Shown: positions 1 to 6,114 of the stretch, piece by piece
Layout: every line of letters begins with the position of its first letter
Position numbering within the stretch: the stretch's first letter is position 1
Assembly (NCBI GenBank): GCA_021736615.1
Contig: JAIPFN010000174.1
Span: 1-11,895, forward strand
From: Phycisphaerae bacterium
Lineage (GTDB): Bacteria > Planctomycetota > Phycisphaerae > Sedimentisphaerales > Anaerohalosphaeraceae
DNA length: 11,895 nucleotides
Direction: 5' to 3'
The notes under the pieces: generated by a model
What the model was told of the DNA's origin: nothing
Database searches by the model: none
What the model saw: the letters and a program-made list of their open reading frames with translations, nothing else
Translations under genes and position numbers: made by a program

Positions 1-209
1 AGGCAACTTATGGAGCCGGTGAAAAAAATGTTGATATCACTGCCAAGGTTCTTAAATTGATTGCTGCCGATATAAAAAATATCAACAACTTCAACAATCA
101 TTTTGGCGACCCTATCGAGGGCACGCCTAAGACACTGGAAATCACCTACGAGCTTAAAGGGAAAACGCAAACGCTAGAAATCCCGGAAGGTACAGAATTG
201 GTGCTTTAA
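1..209 (+). CDS. Partial CDS (3' end), DUF3395-like C-terminal domain
   Basis: Only the last 68 codons of this gene are in the window, read in the frame beginning at base 3 and ending with TAA at 207-209. The peptide starts ATYGAGEKNVDITAKV and continues with an FGDP segment, an LEITYELKGK strand and a final IPEGTELVL. The pattern YG...vDiT..v, then FGDP, then K.LeI.Y...gk and an acidic end resembles DUF3395, a small beta-rich domain known from the C-terminus of eukaryotic DNAJC11 and found in scattered bacterial proteins of unknown role. The rest of the protein is outside the window, so its function cannot be given. It ends 3 bp before tadA, which suggests co-transcription and translational coupling. 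The family call rests on recalled motif similarity; the reading frame itself is secure. Confidence 0.6.
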   Translation, partial: ATYGAGEKNVDITAKVLKLIAADIKNINNFNNHFGDPIEGTPKTLEITYELKGKTQTLEIPEGTELVL

Positions 210-212
210 AAT

Positions 213-728
213 ATGGATTTATCTTTCGATTCCGATGAACAGTTTATGGCCCGTGCCATTGACCAGGCCTATATCGCCGAAGAGAACGGCGACGTGCCTA
301 TCGGCTGTGTTATCGTCCATGAGGGGCAGGTTATCGCCAAGGCGTATAACCAGCGTGAGCAGCTTACCGACCCTACCGCCCACGCCGAGATCATCGCCCT
401 TACCCAGGCCTCCGACTATCTTGGTTCGTGGCGGCTGAGCGGGTGTACGATATATGTAACGCTGGAGCCCTGCCCGATGTGCGCAGGGGCCCTGGTACTT
501 GCGCGGATAGACAGGCTTGTTTTCGGCTGCGACGATCCGAAGACCGGTTCCTGCGGCAGTGTCTACAATATTGTCGAGGACGAGCGGCTAAACCACATGG
601 TTAGCGTAACAACCGGGGTACTCGGAGAAAAATGCAGCGATCAGCTTTCGGGATTTTTTAAAAGAAGAAGACAGGAAAAGGCCCTTGATAAAACTATTGA
701 CGCCGGCGGACTTGCTGAACCGCAATGA
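213..728 (+). CDS. tadA: tRNA-specific adenosine deaminase TadA
   Basis: This 171-residue cytoplasmic zinc deaminase should convert A34 to inosine in the wobble position of tRNA-Arg(ACG). The catalytic motifs are intact: H57-A-E59 (zinc ligand and proton-shuttling glutamate) and P86-C87-P88-M89-C90 (two zinc cysteines), preceded by the family's DVPIG segment at 27-31. Length fits the family, with a slightly long basic C-terminal tail after the FFKRRR segment that ends the deaminase fold. The ATG at 213 gives the usual 10-12 residues before the first helix. No good Shine-Dalgarno precedes it, but the upstream gene stops 3 bp earlier, so translation is probably coupled. An internal ATG at 246 is possible but would remove the start of helix 1. 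The gene is convergent with a tRNA-Arg(UCG) gene. Confidence 0.95.
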   Translation: MDLSFDSDEQFMARAIDQAYIAEENGDVPIGCVIVHEGQVIAKAYNQREQLTDPTAHAEIIALTQASDYLGSWRLSGCTIYVTLEPCPMCAGALVLARIDRLVFGCDDPKTGSCGSVYNIVEDERLNHMVSVTTGVLGEKCSDQLSGFFKRRRQEKALDKTIDAGGLAEPQ

Positions 729-760
729 CTGTTTTAAAGGAAATTAGGGGGAAATAAAAC

Positions 761-833
761 GCGTCTGAGAGGACTCGAACCTCTAACCGCCGGTTTCGAA
801 GACCGGAACTCTATCCAATTGAGCTACAGACGC
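761..833 (-). tRNA. tRNA-Arg (anticodon UCG)
   Basis: Read on the minus strand, the 73 bases fold as a complete cloverleaf. The acceptor stem is GCGTCTG/CAGACGC, the D stem GCTC/GAGT has a G-U closing pair, and the anticodon stem CCGGT/ACCGG carries the seven-base loop CTTCGAA. The variable loop has five bases, and the T stem AGAGG/CCTCT carries the loop TTCGAGT. Loop positions 34-36 are TCG, giving tRNA-Arg that reads CGA and, by wobble, other CGN codons. The 3' CCA is not encoded. A near-perfect sigma70 promoter lies 18 bp upstream. The gene lies tail-to-tail with tadA, 32 bp away. Confidence 0.96.
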
Positions 834-850
834 AGCAGGTTAAAGGATAG

Positions 851-879
851 ATAATACAGACCAAAATAAGAATTGTCAA
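851..879 (-). promoter_or_regulatory. Sigma70 promoter of the tRNA-Arg gene
   Basis: On the minus strand a perfect -35 hexamer TTGACA (874-879) and a -10 hexamer TATTAT (851-856, five of six matches) are separated by 17 bp (857-873). Transcription would begin near 844, giving a leader of roughly ten bases before the mature tRNA 5' end at 833. That is typical of bacterial tRNA promoters. A perfect 7-bp inverted repeat (878-894) abuts and slightly overlaps the -35 box. Confidence 0.85.
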
Positions 880-917
880 CACAAGATTTGTGTTCTCTGA
901 AAGTGACAAGAAAAATT

Positions 918-1141
918 GTAAGCGTTCACGGAGTTTTTTGACAGGATTACAGGATAAAAGATAGATTAAAAAATGTCAGTGGGTGTTTTTGATCACAGGC
1001 TTACAACTTTTGGCAGGTTTGGGTGTTTTGCTTTTTTAGAAAAGGAGCAAAAATCAAGAAGGAAGATTTTATAATCATTCTGTTGTCCTGTCAAAAACGA
1101 GAGCTTAGAGTGATTAACAGGAAAAACGCGTGAACGGTTAC
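918..1141. mobile_element. MITE-like inverted repeat element, non-coding
   Basis: This 224-bp segment is bounded by 13-bp terminal inverted repeats, GTAAGCGTTCACG at 918-930 and its near-complement CGTGAACGGTTAC at 1129-1141 (12 of 13 match). A second, perfect 12-bp inverted pair lies inside: TTTTTGACAGGA at 935-946 and TCCTGTCAAAAA at 1086-1097. Related GATTACAGGAT and GATTAACAGG motifs lie nearby. No reading frame of note is present. Nested symmetric ends in an AT-rich non-coding stretch between a tRNA gene and a CheW-like gene fit a non-autonomous transposable element or REP/BIME-type repeat mobilised in trans. No target-site duplication is obvious. Only one copy is in the window, so mobility is inferred. 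Confidence 0.55.
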
Positions 1142-1186
1142 GAAAAATTTATTAGCGACCGAGATAACATCCCAGGCCGCTAATAA

Positions 1187-1702
1187 TTATATCCTCCCGA
1201 TAGCGTATTTCGTGACGGAATACTGAGTCACTTCTGAGTGAGTGTTCTGAAGAGGTTCTTTTGAAATATCCGGAAAATCCGGAGTCGGGTTTATCGGCTG
1301 ACTGTGGTACCGGCACCCGAAGAGACTATCAACCGGTAAACCATCCATTCCTTTTTCGGCGATCCTGAGCATCTCGGAAACATCGTCAACTATGATCGCC
1401 CTGCTGAAATTCGTATAAGAATCGTTCGGGTCGAGCAGCACAATGCAGGAATCCGGCGTGATTGTTTTGGGTTTTAAACCGGCGAGAGCCTGCAAGTCAA
1501 ACACTGAAAAAACCTTTTCTTCAAACAGCACTAACCCTTTGCTGTAAACTGGTTGTTTCGGGGCGGGCCTGACTTCCATGCAGCCGATTATCTTTATATC
1601 GATCCCGTTTTTACCTCCGCGAAATGCAAAGGCCATAAGCCGATGAATAGCAGTGTCGTTTGTATGATCGTTTCCGGCATCCATTGATTTTTCTTTTAGC
1701 AC
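1187..1702 (-). CDS. CheW-like domain protein
   Basis: The 171-residue product shows the CheW-type SH3-like double beta-barrel pattern. There is a strand ending in EVRPAP near residues 43-48, then PVYSKGLVLFEEKVFSVFDL (the family's P.yv.Gvi.lrg.v.pv.DL block). Further on are a strand with CIVLLD and then RAIIVDDVSEMLRI, matching the barrel's g..vD.V.evl.i block. CheW proteins link chemoreceptors to the CheA kinase; related domains occur in other signalling scaffolds. The start is GTG at 1700-1702, chosen because AAAGGG precedes it by six bases. ATG at 1682-1684 would drop six residues and lacks as good a site. The C-terminal 35 residues look disordered. No cheA, receptor or other che gene is nearby; the closest signalling gene is the response regulator 324 bp upstream, separated by inverted repeats. 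The family call is by motif pattern and moderately sure. Confidence 0.65.
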   Translation of the reverse strand: MLKEKSMDAGNDHTNDTAIHRLMAFAFRGGKNGIDIKIIGCMEVRPAPKQPVYSKGLVLFEEKVFSVFDLQALAGLKPKTITPDSCIVLLDPNDSYTNFSRAIIVDDVSEMLRIAEKGMDGLPVDSLFGCRYHSQPINPTPDFPDISKEPLQNTHSEVTQYSVTKYAIGRI

Positions 1703-2026
1703 CGAAATCCCTTTCGCTTAATTCAATTTATGCTGTCGAATTAACCGACTGCCGTACTGCAACCACAATTTTCTGTCTCAATCACCTATTCCCGAAAACC
1801 GGGTTTGCCCTATTATGTTATTCGCCTTGCCGGCGTTAAAGTATCGCGGCACCAGGCCGTCCCCCCCGGAATCGACCTGGCCCGCATATTTTAATATTGC
1901 TTGTCGTTCGGTATTCTTCTTATCGGCGTATACCGAAAAGCTGATGCTCGTAATTTGCTATTTCCTATAGCTAAACGCTATTAGCATTGCTGACATAATG
2001 CGAGCATTTCGCCTTTAAAAATAATT
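1703..2026 (-). other. Intergenic region rich in inverted repeats; candidate structured RNA or long leader
   Basis: No gene was found in this 324-bp gap between two minus-strand genes, but inverted repeats are unusually dense. They are: CCCG/CGGG (1791-1803); CGCC/GGCG (1823-1835); CCAGG/CCTGG (1852-1880); an 8-bp perfect pair TTCGGTAT/ATACCGAA (1907-1937, 15-nt loop); and a multibranch candidate closed by ATGCTCG/CGAGCAT (1944-1950 with 2001-2007). The multibranch candidate encloses GCTAT/ATAGC (1957-1971) and GCATT/AATGC (1984-2001, sharing one base with the closing stem). The sequence GGGCAAACC on the minus strand recalls the first conserved block of the GEMM-I c-di-GMP riboswitch. The rest of that consensus, notably the GACGCAAAGCC block, is absent, so no riboswitch is called. 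It could be a 5' leader of the CheW-like gene, an RNA of its own, or protein-binding palindromes. Confidence 0.4.
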
Positions 2027-2683
2027 CTAAAGAGTCGTAAGCCCTGAACGAAGAGCATATTTAACAAGTTCGGCGGTGCTATTGATATTTAGTTTATCCA
2101 TGACCTTACGTCGGCAGGCATCGATGGTCTTTCCGCTCATATTAATTCTAAGAGCGATTTCCTTTGTAGATTTGCCATTGGCGAATTGCCGGATAACCTC
2201 ACATTCTCTTTCCGAAAATATCGGTGATTCGCTTGTATCATTACGTAATCTGCCGACATAGCTGTTTGCGACAACCTGCATTATGCGAGAGCAAAAATAT
2301 CTTTCTCCTTTATTAACGGCCCGAATACCGGCGGCGAACTCCTTAAACGCCGACTCCTTCATCATAAGGCCTGTTACCCCGGATGCGATGGCCTGATCGA
2401 TCGTATGACGCGTTAAAACAGCCGAAAGAACGAGTATCTTGGCCTTAGACCCCATCGACCTCAGTCTTGTCGTAGCCTCTATACCGTCCATCACAGGCAT
2501 GCTGATATCCATTGCGATCACGTCAGGATTGAGTTTTTCGGCTATCTCGACGACCTGGTCGCCCGTCGAGGCATGACCGACAACTTCCATATCATCCTGA
2601 CGATCCACAAGGTATCTCAGTCCTTCACACATAATCTCATGGTCGTCTGCCAGAATTACCCGAATTTTTCTTTGTGTCTCCAT
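2027..2683 (-). CDS. Response regulator, NarL/FixJ family (REC plus LuxR-type HTH)
   Basis: The 218-residue protein is a two-component DNA-binding regulator. The receiver domain (about 5-122) has the acidic pair D13-D14, the phosphoacceptor D59 in AMDISMPVMDG, the switch serine S87 and the invariant lysine K109. The C-terminal LuxR-type helix-turn-helix (156-218) shows FSERECEVIRQFANGKSTKEIA, then a recognition helix region GKTIDACRRKVMDKLNI. All phosphorylation residues are present, so it should be activated by a histidine kinase and bind DNA as a dimer. The start is ATG at 2681-2683, supported by AAGGAG seven bases upstream. No kinase gene is adjacent, making it an orphan regulator here. 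Its target genes cannot be read from the sequence. Confidence 0.92.
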   Translation of the reverse strand: METQRKIRVILADDHEIMCEGLRYLVDRQDDMEVVGHASTGDQVVEIAEKLNPDVIAMDISMPVMDGIEATTRLRSMGSKAKILVLSAVLTRHTIDQAIASGVTGLMMKESAFKEFAAGIRAVNKGERYFCSRIMQVVANSYVGRLRNDTSESPIFSERECEVIRQFANGKSTKEIALRINMSGKTIDACRRKVMDKLNINSTAELVKYALRSGLTTL

Positions 2684-2987
2684 AGTCTAACTCCTTCTCT
2701 AAATAAATTGGTTATTTTGTCCGTTCAAATTAATCAACAATGCTATTATCGGCCTCACTTACAGCTAAGTCCTATAAGTTATCGGCTATAATTCGTAGTA
2801 TATTACTTATGCCTTGAAAGTAGATGGCTTATTTGAATGGATTTAAAAAACGATGAAAATCAGAAATTAAGTGAAATTTGTTTAAAAATTTTGCAAGAAT
2901 GCACGATTTTCGCGACATTTAACTCCGGTCTACTAGGAATAGTCAACCGCTCAACCAACCCGCAAAGCTCGCTGACGCAAGTAACCG
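2684..2987. other. Intergenic region, nothing firm identified
   Basis: This 304-bp AT-rich gap separates the response regulator from the small exported protein gene, both on the minus strand, and should hold the response regulator's promoter. No hexamer pair with acceptable spacing stands out. GCCGATAA occurs twice on the minus strand within about 40 bp (around 2744-2791). A 74-codon plus-strand reading frame at 2837-3061 overlaps the 3' end of the next gene and is not convincing. Confidence 0.5.
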
Positions 2988-3338
2988 CTATGGGTTTGAC
3001 TCGTACGGATCGCTCACATCTGCCCCAAAAACACAACCGAGATATTCGCTTATCCAGTTAAAAACGCCGAATATCGCATTGATCGGTTCAAGACGACCAA
3101 CCTCGGAATACTCAACGTCCCGTTTGGCCTCGGCATCGTATTGCCGGTAGGTTATATCGCCGGATTCAATGGCATAATTGTCCTGCGTATTCCAGCTTTC
3201 ATAACGGTAATCCTCTGTGATCAATCTATCGTAAGCGATCAGCGCCGTGTCATAACGCCTTGCCATTACAGGATTAACAAAAACCACTGCAGCGGCAAAT
3301 ACGGCGAGCAATGCTGTTATTTTCAAAATCTTATTCAC
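2988..3338 (-). CDS. Small exported protein of unknown function
   Basis: I do not recognise this 116-residue protein. It begins with a clear Sec signal peptide: a basic MNKILK start, a hydrophobic core through residue 22, and a probable cleavage site after PVMA at residues 23-26. The mature part is about 90 residues, rich in Tyr, Asp and Glu (RRYDTALIAYDRLITEDYRY and similar), with no transmembrane segment. A short hydrophobic-aromatic stretch AIFGVFNWISEYLGCVFGA near residues 88-106 could be an amphipathic membrane-associating helix. The start is GTG at 3336-3338, with GAGG nine bases upstream in a G-rich leader. The signal peptide and ribosome site make the gene believable. It lies 205 bp downstream of the rmlD stop on the same strand, so it could be read through from that operon or have its own promoter. 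Confidence 0.65.
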   Translation of the reverse strand: MNKILKITALLAVFAAAVVFVNPVMARRYDTALIAYDRLITEDYRYESWNTQDNYAIESGDITYRQYDAEAKRDVEYSEVGRLEPINAIFGVFNWISEYLGCVFGADVSDPYESNP

Positions 3339-3543
3339 TTTACCACCCCTCTGCTAAATAATATAACTACCTGGGGGAGTTGGCCCCTCGTCCTATTTAT
3401 ATAGCCCGCCGGCATAGACGGTTTAGACAATTACCCCGGGATCGGATAATAAATAAACGAATGGGATGCATCAATTCAATTAAAAGACAGGTTATGCAAA
3501 TTGGATGGATTGCAGGGATTTGACTTTTGCAACGGACACGGTG

Positions 3544-4398
3544 CTAGAGATTTGCGAGGAACTCTTCAAGAGGCCCTTGCCATGGTTTAATTTTTTCGCC
3601 CAGTAGACGCTCAATTTTAGCGCAATTGAATCGGCTATTGAGAGGACGTGCCGCCACTGATGGAAACTCGCCGGATTTACATGGTTCGATAATTGTTGAC
3701 ATCTTCTTTTTCTCGAATGCAAATTTGGCCATTTCGTACCTGCTGACATATCCGCCGGCGGCGAAATGAAAAACCCCCAGCGGAAATTCCCCGTCGATAG
3801 CAATAATACGGCAAATCGCCGCTGCCACTTCCACCGTCGACGTCGGCGAACCGACCTGGTCGTCAACGACCTTTAATGTATCGCGAGTTTGAGCAAATTC
3901 GAAAAGTTTCTTGATAAAATTCGTTCCCGCATAGCCATACGTCCACTGAACGCGAATGATGCACGCCCTGGCCCTGCTTTCTATAAGCTTCTGTTCCCCG
4001 GCAAGTTTACTCGCCCCGTAGACGCTTATAGCGTTGGTCGAATCCTCTTCGGTATAGGGTTTGTCGGCGACTCCGTCAAAAACGAAATCGGTGCTTATGT
4101 GAAAAACGGGAATATCTTTTACGCAGGCAAATTTTCCAAGCAGACCAACAGCGTCGGCGTTTACCTTGTAAGCGATCTCCTTTTCGGTCTCTGCTTTTTC
4201 GACGTTGGTGTATGCCGCACAATTTATTAGAATATCGGCGGTGTCAACGGCAGCTTTGAGTTGAACGGCGTCGGAGATATTAAACTCCGGCAGGTCAAGC
4301 CCGACAGGCTGATAGCCTGTTTGCTGAAGCGATTTCATAAGGTCGGTGCCAAGCATTCCCTTAGCGCCGAGGACGACTATCTTTTTATTATCTGTCAT
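3544..4398 (-). CDS. rmlD: dTDP-4-dehydrorhamnose reductase RmlD
   Basis: This 284-residue cytoplasmic short-chain dehydrogenase catalyses the last step of dTDP-L-rhamnose synthesis, the NAD(P)H-dependent reduction of dTDP-4-dehydro-L-rhamnose. Seen in order: the nucleotide-binding GAKGMLG (11-17), NCAAYT (59-64), STDFVFDG (102-109) with the catalytic threonine T103, and YGASK with Y127 and K131 of the catalytic triad. The C-terminal sugar-binding part is intact (RPLNSRF near residue 253). Length is normal. The ATG at 4396-4398 shares one base with the rmlC stop (TAATG), and GGAGGAG inside the last rmlC codons is the ribosome site. It is the last gene of the rmlA-rmlC-rmlD operon; no clear intrinsic terminator follows. 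Confidence 0.95.
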   Translation of the reverse strand: MTDNKKIVVLGAKGMLGTDLMKSLQQTGYQPVGLDLPEFNISDAVQLKAAVDTADILINCAAYTNVEKAETEKEIAYKVNADAVGLLGKFACVKDIPVFHISTDFVFDGVADKPYTEEDSTNAISVYGASKLAGEQKLIESRARACIIRVQWTYGYAGTNFIKKLFEFAQTRDTLKVVDDQVGSPTSTVEVAAAICRIIAIDGEFPLGVFHFAAGGYVSRYEMAKFAFEKKKMSTIIEPCKSGEFPSVAARPLNSRFNCAKIERLLGEKIKPWQGPLEEFLANL

Positions 4399-4958
4399 TA
4401 AACTCCTCCATATCTCGGAAGCTTATCTTCGGGAATATCCTTAAGCTGGGGAGATTTAAGATCCTTAGGCGAAAGCAATGGCTCATTGATCTGCCAGTCA
4501 AGACCGAGATCCGGATCATTCCATAAGACCCCGCCTTCAGCCGACTGATCGTAAAGTTCGGTGCATTTATACGAAAACAAAGCACTCTCGCTCAACACAC
4601 AAAAACCGTGAGCAAACCCCGGCGGGATATACATTTGCCTGTGATTACACTCTGAAAGCTCGACCGAAACACTTTTGCCGAACGTATCACTGCCGACCCT
4701 GATGTCGACGGCAATATCAAGAACCGTACCGGAAAGTGCCTGTACTAGCTTTCCCTGGCAATTCGGGTTTTGAAAGTGAAGCCCGCGAAGCGTCCCCTTA
4801 CTCGAAAAAGAAACATTGTCTTGAACAAAATCAGGATCGATTCCGGCGTCTTTATAACGCTGAATGCTCCAGGTCTCCAGAAAGTACCCGCGGTCATCTT
4901 CAAAAACCCGCGGCTCTAAAATGATCACTCCGTCAATTTCAGTTTTGATTATATTCAT
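4398..4958 (-). CDS. rmlC: dTDP-4-dehydrorhamnose 3,5-epimerase RmlC
   Basis: The 186-residue cupin-fold enzyme epimerises dTDP-4-dehydro-6-deoxyglucose at C3 and C5, giving the substrate of RmlD. The family landmarks are present. [10 protein letters not shown] (21-30) is followed by GTLRGLHFQ with the catalytic base H61, K70, and [14 protein letters not shown] (81-94) of the substrate site. Next are PPGFAHGF (112-119) and the catalytic tyrosine Y130 in FSYKC. The C-terminus ([10 protein letters not shown], then LSPKD) is typical. It overlaps rmlA by four bases (ATGA at 4955-4958) and rmlD by one base, so the three proteins are translationally coupled and probably made in matched amounts. Confidence 0.95.
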   Translation of the reverse strand: MNIIKTEIDGVIILEPRVFEDDRGYFLETWSIQRYKDAGIDPDFVQDNVSFSSKGTLRGLHFQNPNCQGKLVQALSGTVLDIAVDIRVGSDTFGKSVSVELSECNHRQMYIPPGFAHGFCVLSESALFSYKCTELYDQSAEGGVLWNDPDLGLDWQINEPLLSPKDLKSPQLKDIPEDKLPRYGGV

Positions 4959-5836
4959 CGGCCAACTTCCTCCCGCACGATCCTGAGGAGATATTTCCCG
5001 TATCCGTTTTTCTTAAGCGGTTCGGCAAGACGAACAACCTGCTCTGCGTTAATACGCCCCATTCTAAATGCGATCTCTTCCGGACAGGCGATCATAAGAC
5101 CCTGCCGGATTTCGACGGTCCGAACAAAATTGGCCGCCTCAAGCATCGATTCTGAAGTACCCGTATCCAGCCATGCAGTCCCCCTGCCGAGAACTTCGGC
5201 ATGTAACTGTCCCTTGCGCAGATAAATGTTGTTTACCTCGGTTATTTCAAGCTCACCCCGAGCAGAAGGTTTTACGGAGGCGGCGATTTCGGTGATCTGC
5301 GAATCATAGAAGTACAGACCGACTGCCGCGTAATTGGATTTGGGAATTTCCGGTTTTTCTTCGATAGATAAAACCTTCTTGCTCCGGTCAAACTCTATAA
5401 CACCATATCTTTCCGGATCGCTTACCCAGTACCCGAATATTGTCGCCCCATCGACATGGCGACTGGCCGACTGTAGGATTTCCGACAGACCGTGACCGTA
5501 GAAAATATTATCGCCGAGTATCAAACAAGCCCCTTCGCCGGCGATAAAGTCGGCACCTATTATGAAAGCCTGCGCCAAACCTTCCGGACGCGGTTGCTCG
5601 GCGTATTCAAGGCTTATACCCCATTGACTACCGTCGCCAAGGAGCCTGCGAAAAAGCGGGATATCCTCCGGCGTCGAGATCAGAAGTATCTCGGTAATAC
5701 CGGCCAGCATAAGCGTCGTTAGCGGATAATAGATCATAGGTTTGTCGTAAACAGGCAAAAGCTGCTTACTGACCGCCTGGGTAACCGGATAAAGTCTCGT
5801 CCCGCTCCCGCCTGCAAGTATAATACCCTTCATCAT
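4955..5836 (-). CDS. rmlA: Glucose-1-phosphate thymidylyltransferase RmlA
   Basis: The 293-residue nucleotidyltransferase makes dTDP-glucose from dTTP and glucose-1-phosphate, the committed step towards dTDP-L-rhamnose for lipopolysaccharide or other surface glycans. Motifs: the nucleotide loop [11 protein letters not shown] (9-19), [17 protein letters not shown] (23-39), the [12 protein letters not shown] site (80-91) and the metal-binding [10 protein letters not shown] (107-116), then an EEKP motif. Length is standard. Two consecutive ATGs are possible starts. AAGGA lies five bases before the first (5834-5836) and eight before the second (5831-5833); the second gives the family's usual MKGIILAGG. 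It is the first gene of the operon, followed by rmlC and rmlD. rmlB, the intervening 4,6-dehydratase step, is not in the window. Confidence 0.96.
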   Translation of the reverse strand: MMKGIILAGGSGTRLYPVTQAVSKQLLPVYDKPMIYYPLTTLMLAGITEILLISTPEDIPLFRRLLGDGSQWGISLEYAEQPRPEGLAQAFIIGADFIAGEGACLILGDNIFYGHGLSEILQSASRHVDGATIFGYWVSDPERYGVIEFDRSKKVLSIEEKPEIPKSNYAAVGLYFYDSQITEIAASVKPSARGELEITEVNNIYLRKGQLHAEVLGRGTAWLDTGTSESMLEAANFVRTVEIRQGLMIACPEEIAFRMGRINAEQVVRLAEPLKKNGYGKYLLRIVREEVGR

Positions 5837-5909
5837 GAAATTCCTTAATAAAGCTTATCAAATTGTCGATATATCAGAAAGGCCTGACTGACCGTTCCGG
5901 CAGTTTACA

Positions 5910-5938
5910 ATAATACGTTTATTTATCGTCAAAATCAA
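5910..5938 (-). promoter_or_regulatory. Candidate sigma70 promoter for rmlACD
   Basis: On the minus strand TTGATT (5933-5938, four of six matches) and TATTAT (5910-5915, five of six) are separated by exactly 17 bp. Transcription would start near 5903, leaving a leader of about 70 bases before rmlA. An overlapping TTGACG (5927-5932) is closer to consensus but would give only an 11-bp spacer. The prediction is by eye only. Confidence 0.4.
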
Positions 5939-5964
5939 AAGCAAAATGAAATTAAAGCACGACA

Positions 5965-5992
5965 GGCTATATAAGTGTGCTGAGAAATAGCC
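5965..5992. promoter_or_regulatory. Inverted repeat in the rmlA / LTXXQ divergent promoter region
   Basis: A perfect 6-bp inverted repeat GGCTAT (5965-5970) and ATAGCC (5987-5992) with a 16-base interior lies between the divergent rmlA and 6115 genes, just upstream of the candidate rml promoter. It could be a regulator-binding palindrome or a small hairpin; the surrounding 278-bp gap is otherwise AT-rich with A-tracts. A random origin is possible. Confidence 0.25.
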
Positions 5993-6114
5993 AAAATTAA
6001 CAAAAAAACGTAAAAAATAACAATATGTGTAACTTTTAAAAATATAAAGACACTATCTTAACGGATTTTAATGTATATTTAACTTCAATATTATTTAAGA
6101 AAGGAAACAAAATC

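Noticed and set aside
729..760. Bidirectional terminator between tadA and the tRNA gene
   Set aside because: GTTTTA/TAAAAC can pair across an 18-base loop, but the stem is A-T rich and short and lacks a G+C core, so it is unlikely to terminate by itself.
1790..1830. GEMM-I c-di-GMP riboswitch upstream of the CheW-like gene
   Set aside because: The minus strand has GGGCAAACC followed by a small hairpin, as in the first block of GEMM-I. The second conserved block (GACGCAAAGCC) and the tetraloop-receptor portion are not found.
2837..3061. 74-codon plus-strand frame in the intergenic region
   Set aside because: It overlaps the 3' end of the exported protein gene on the other strand. It has no ribosome site or recognisable sequence, and coding character fades after the first residues.
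3344..3396. Translation-blocking hairpin in the leader of the small exported protein
   Set aside because: GGGG/CCCC pairing is possible and the CCCC could alternatively pair with the G-rich ribosome site. Each helix is only four base pairs, with mismatches beyond, too weak to claim a switch.
6026..6060. ECF-type autoregulatory promoter (AAC-like -35) before the 6115 gene
   Set aside because: TGTAACTTT is present, but no convincing -10 at the right distance and no second copy in the window allow a motif to be defined.
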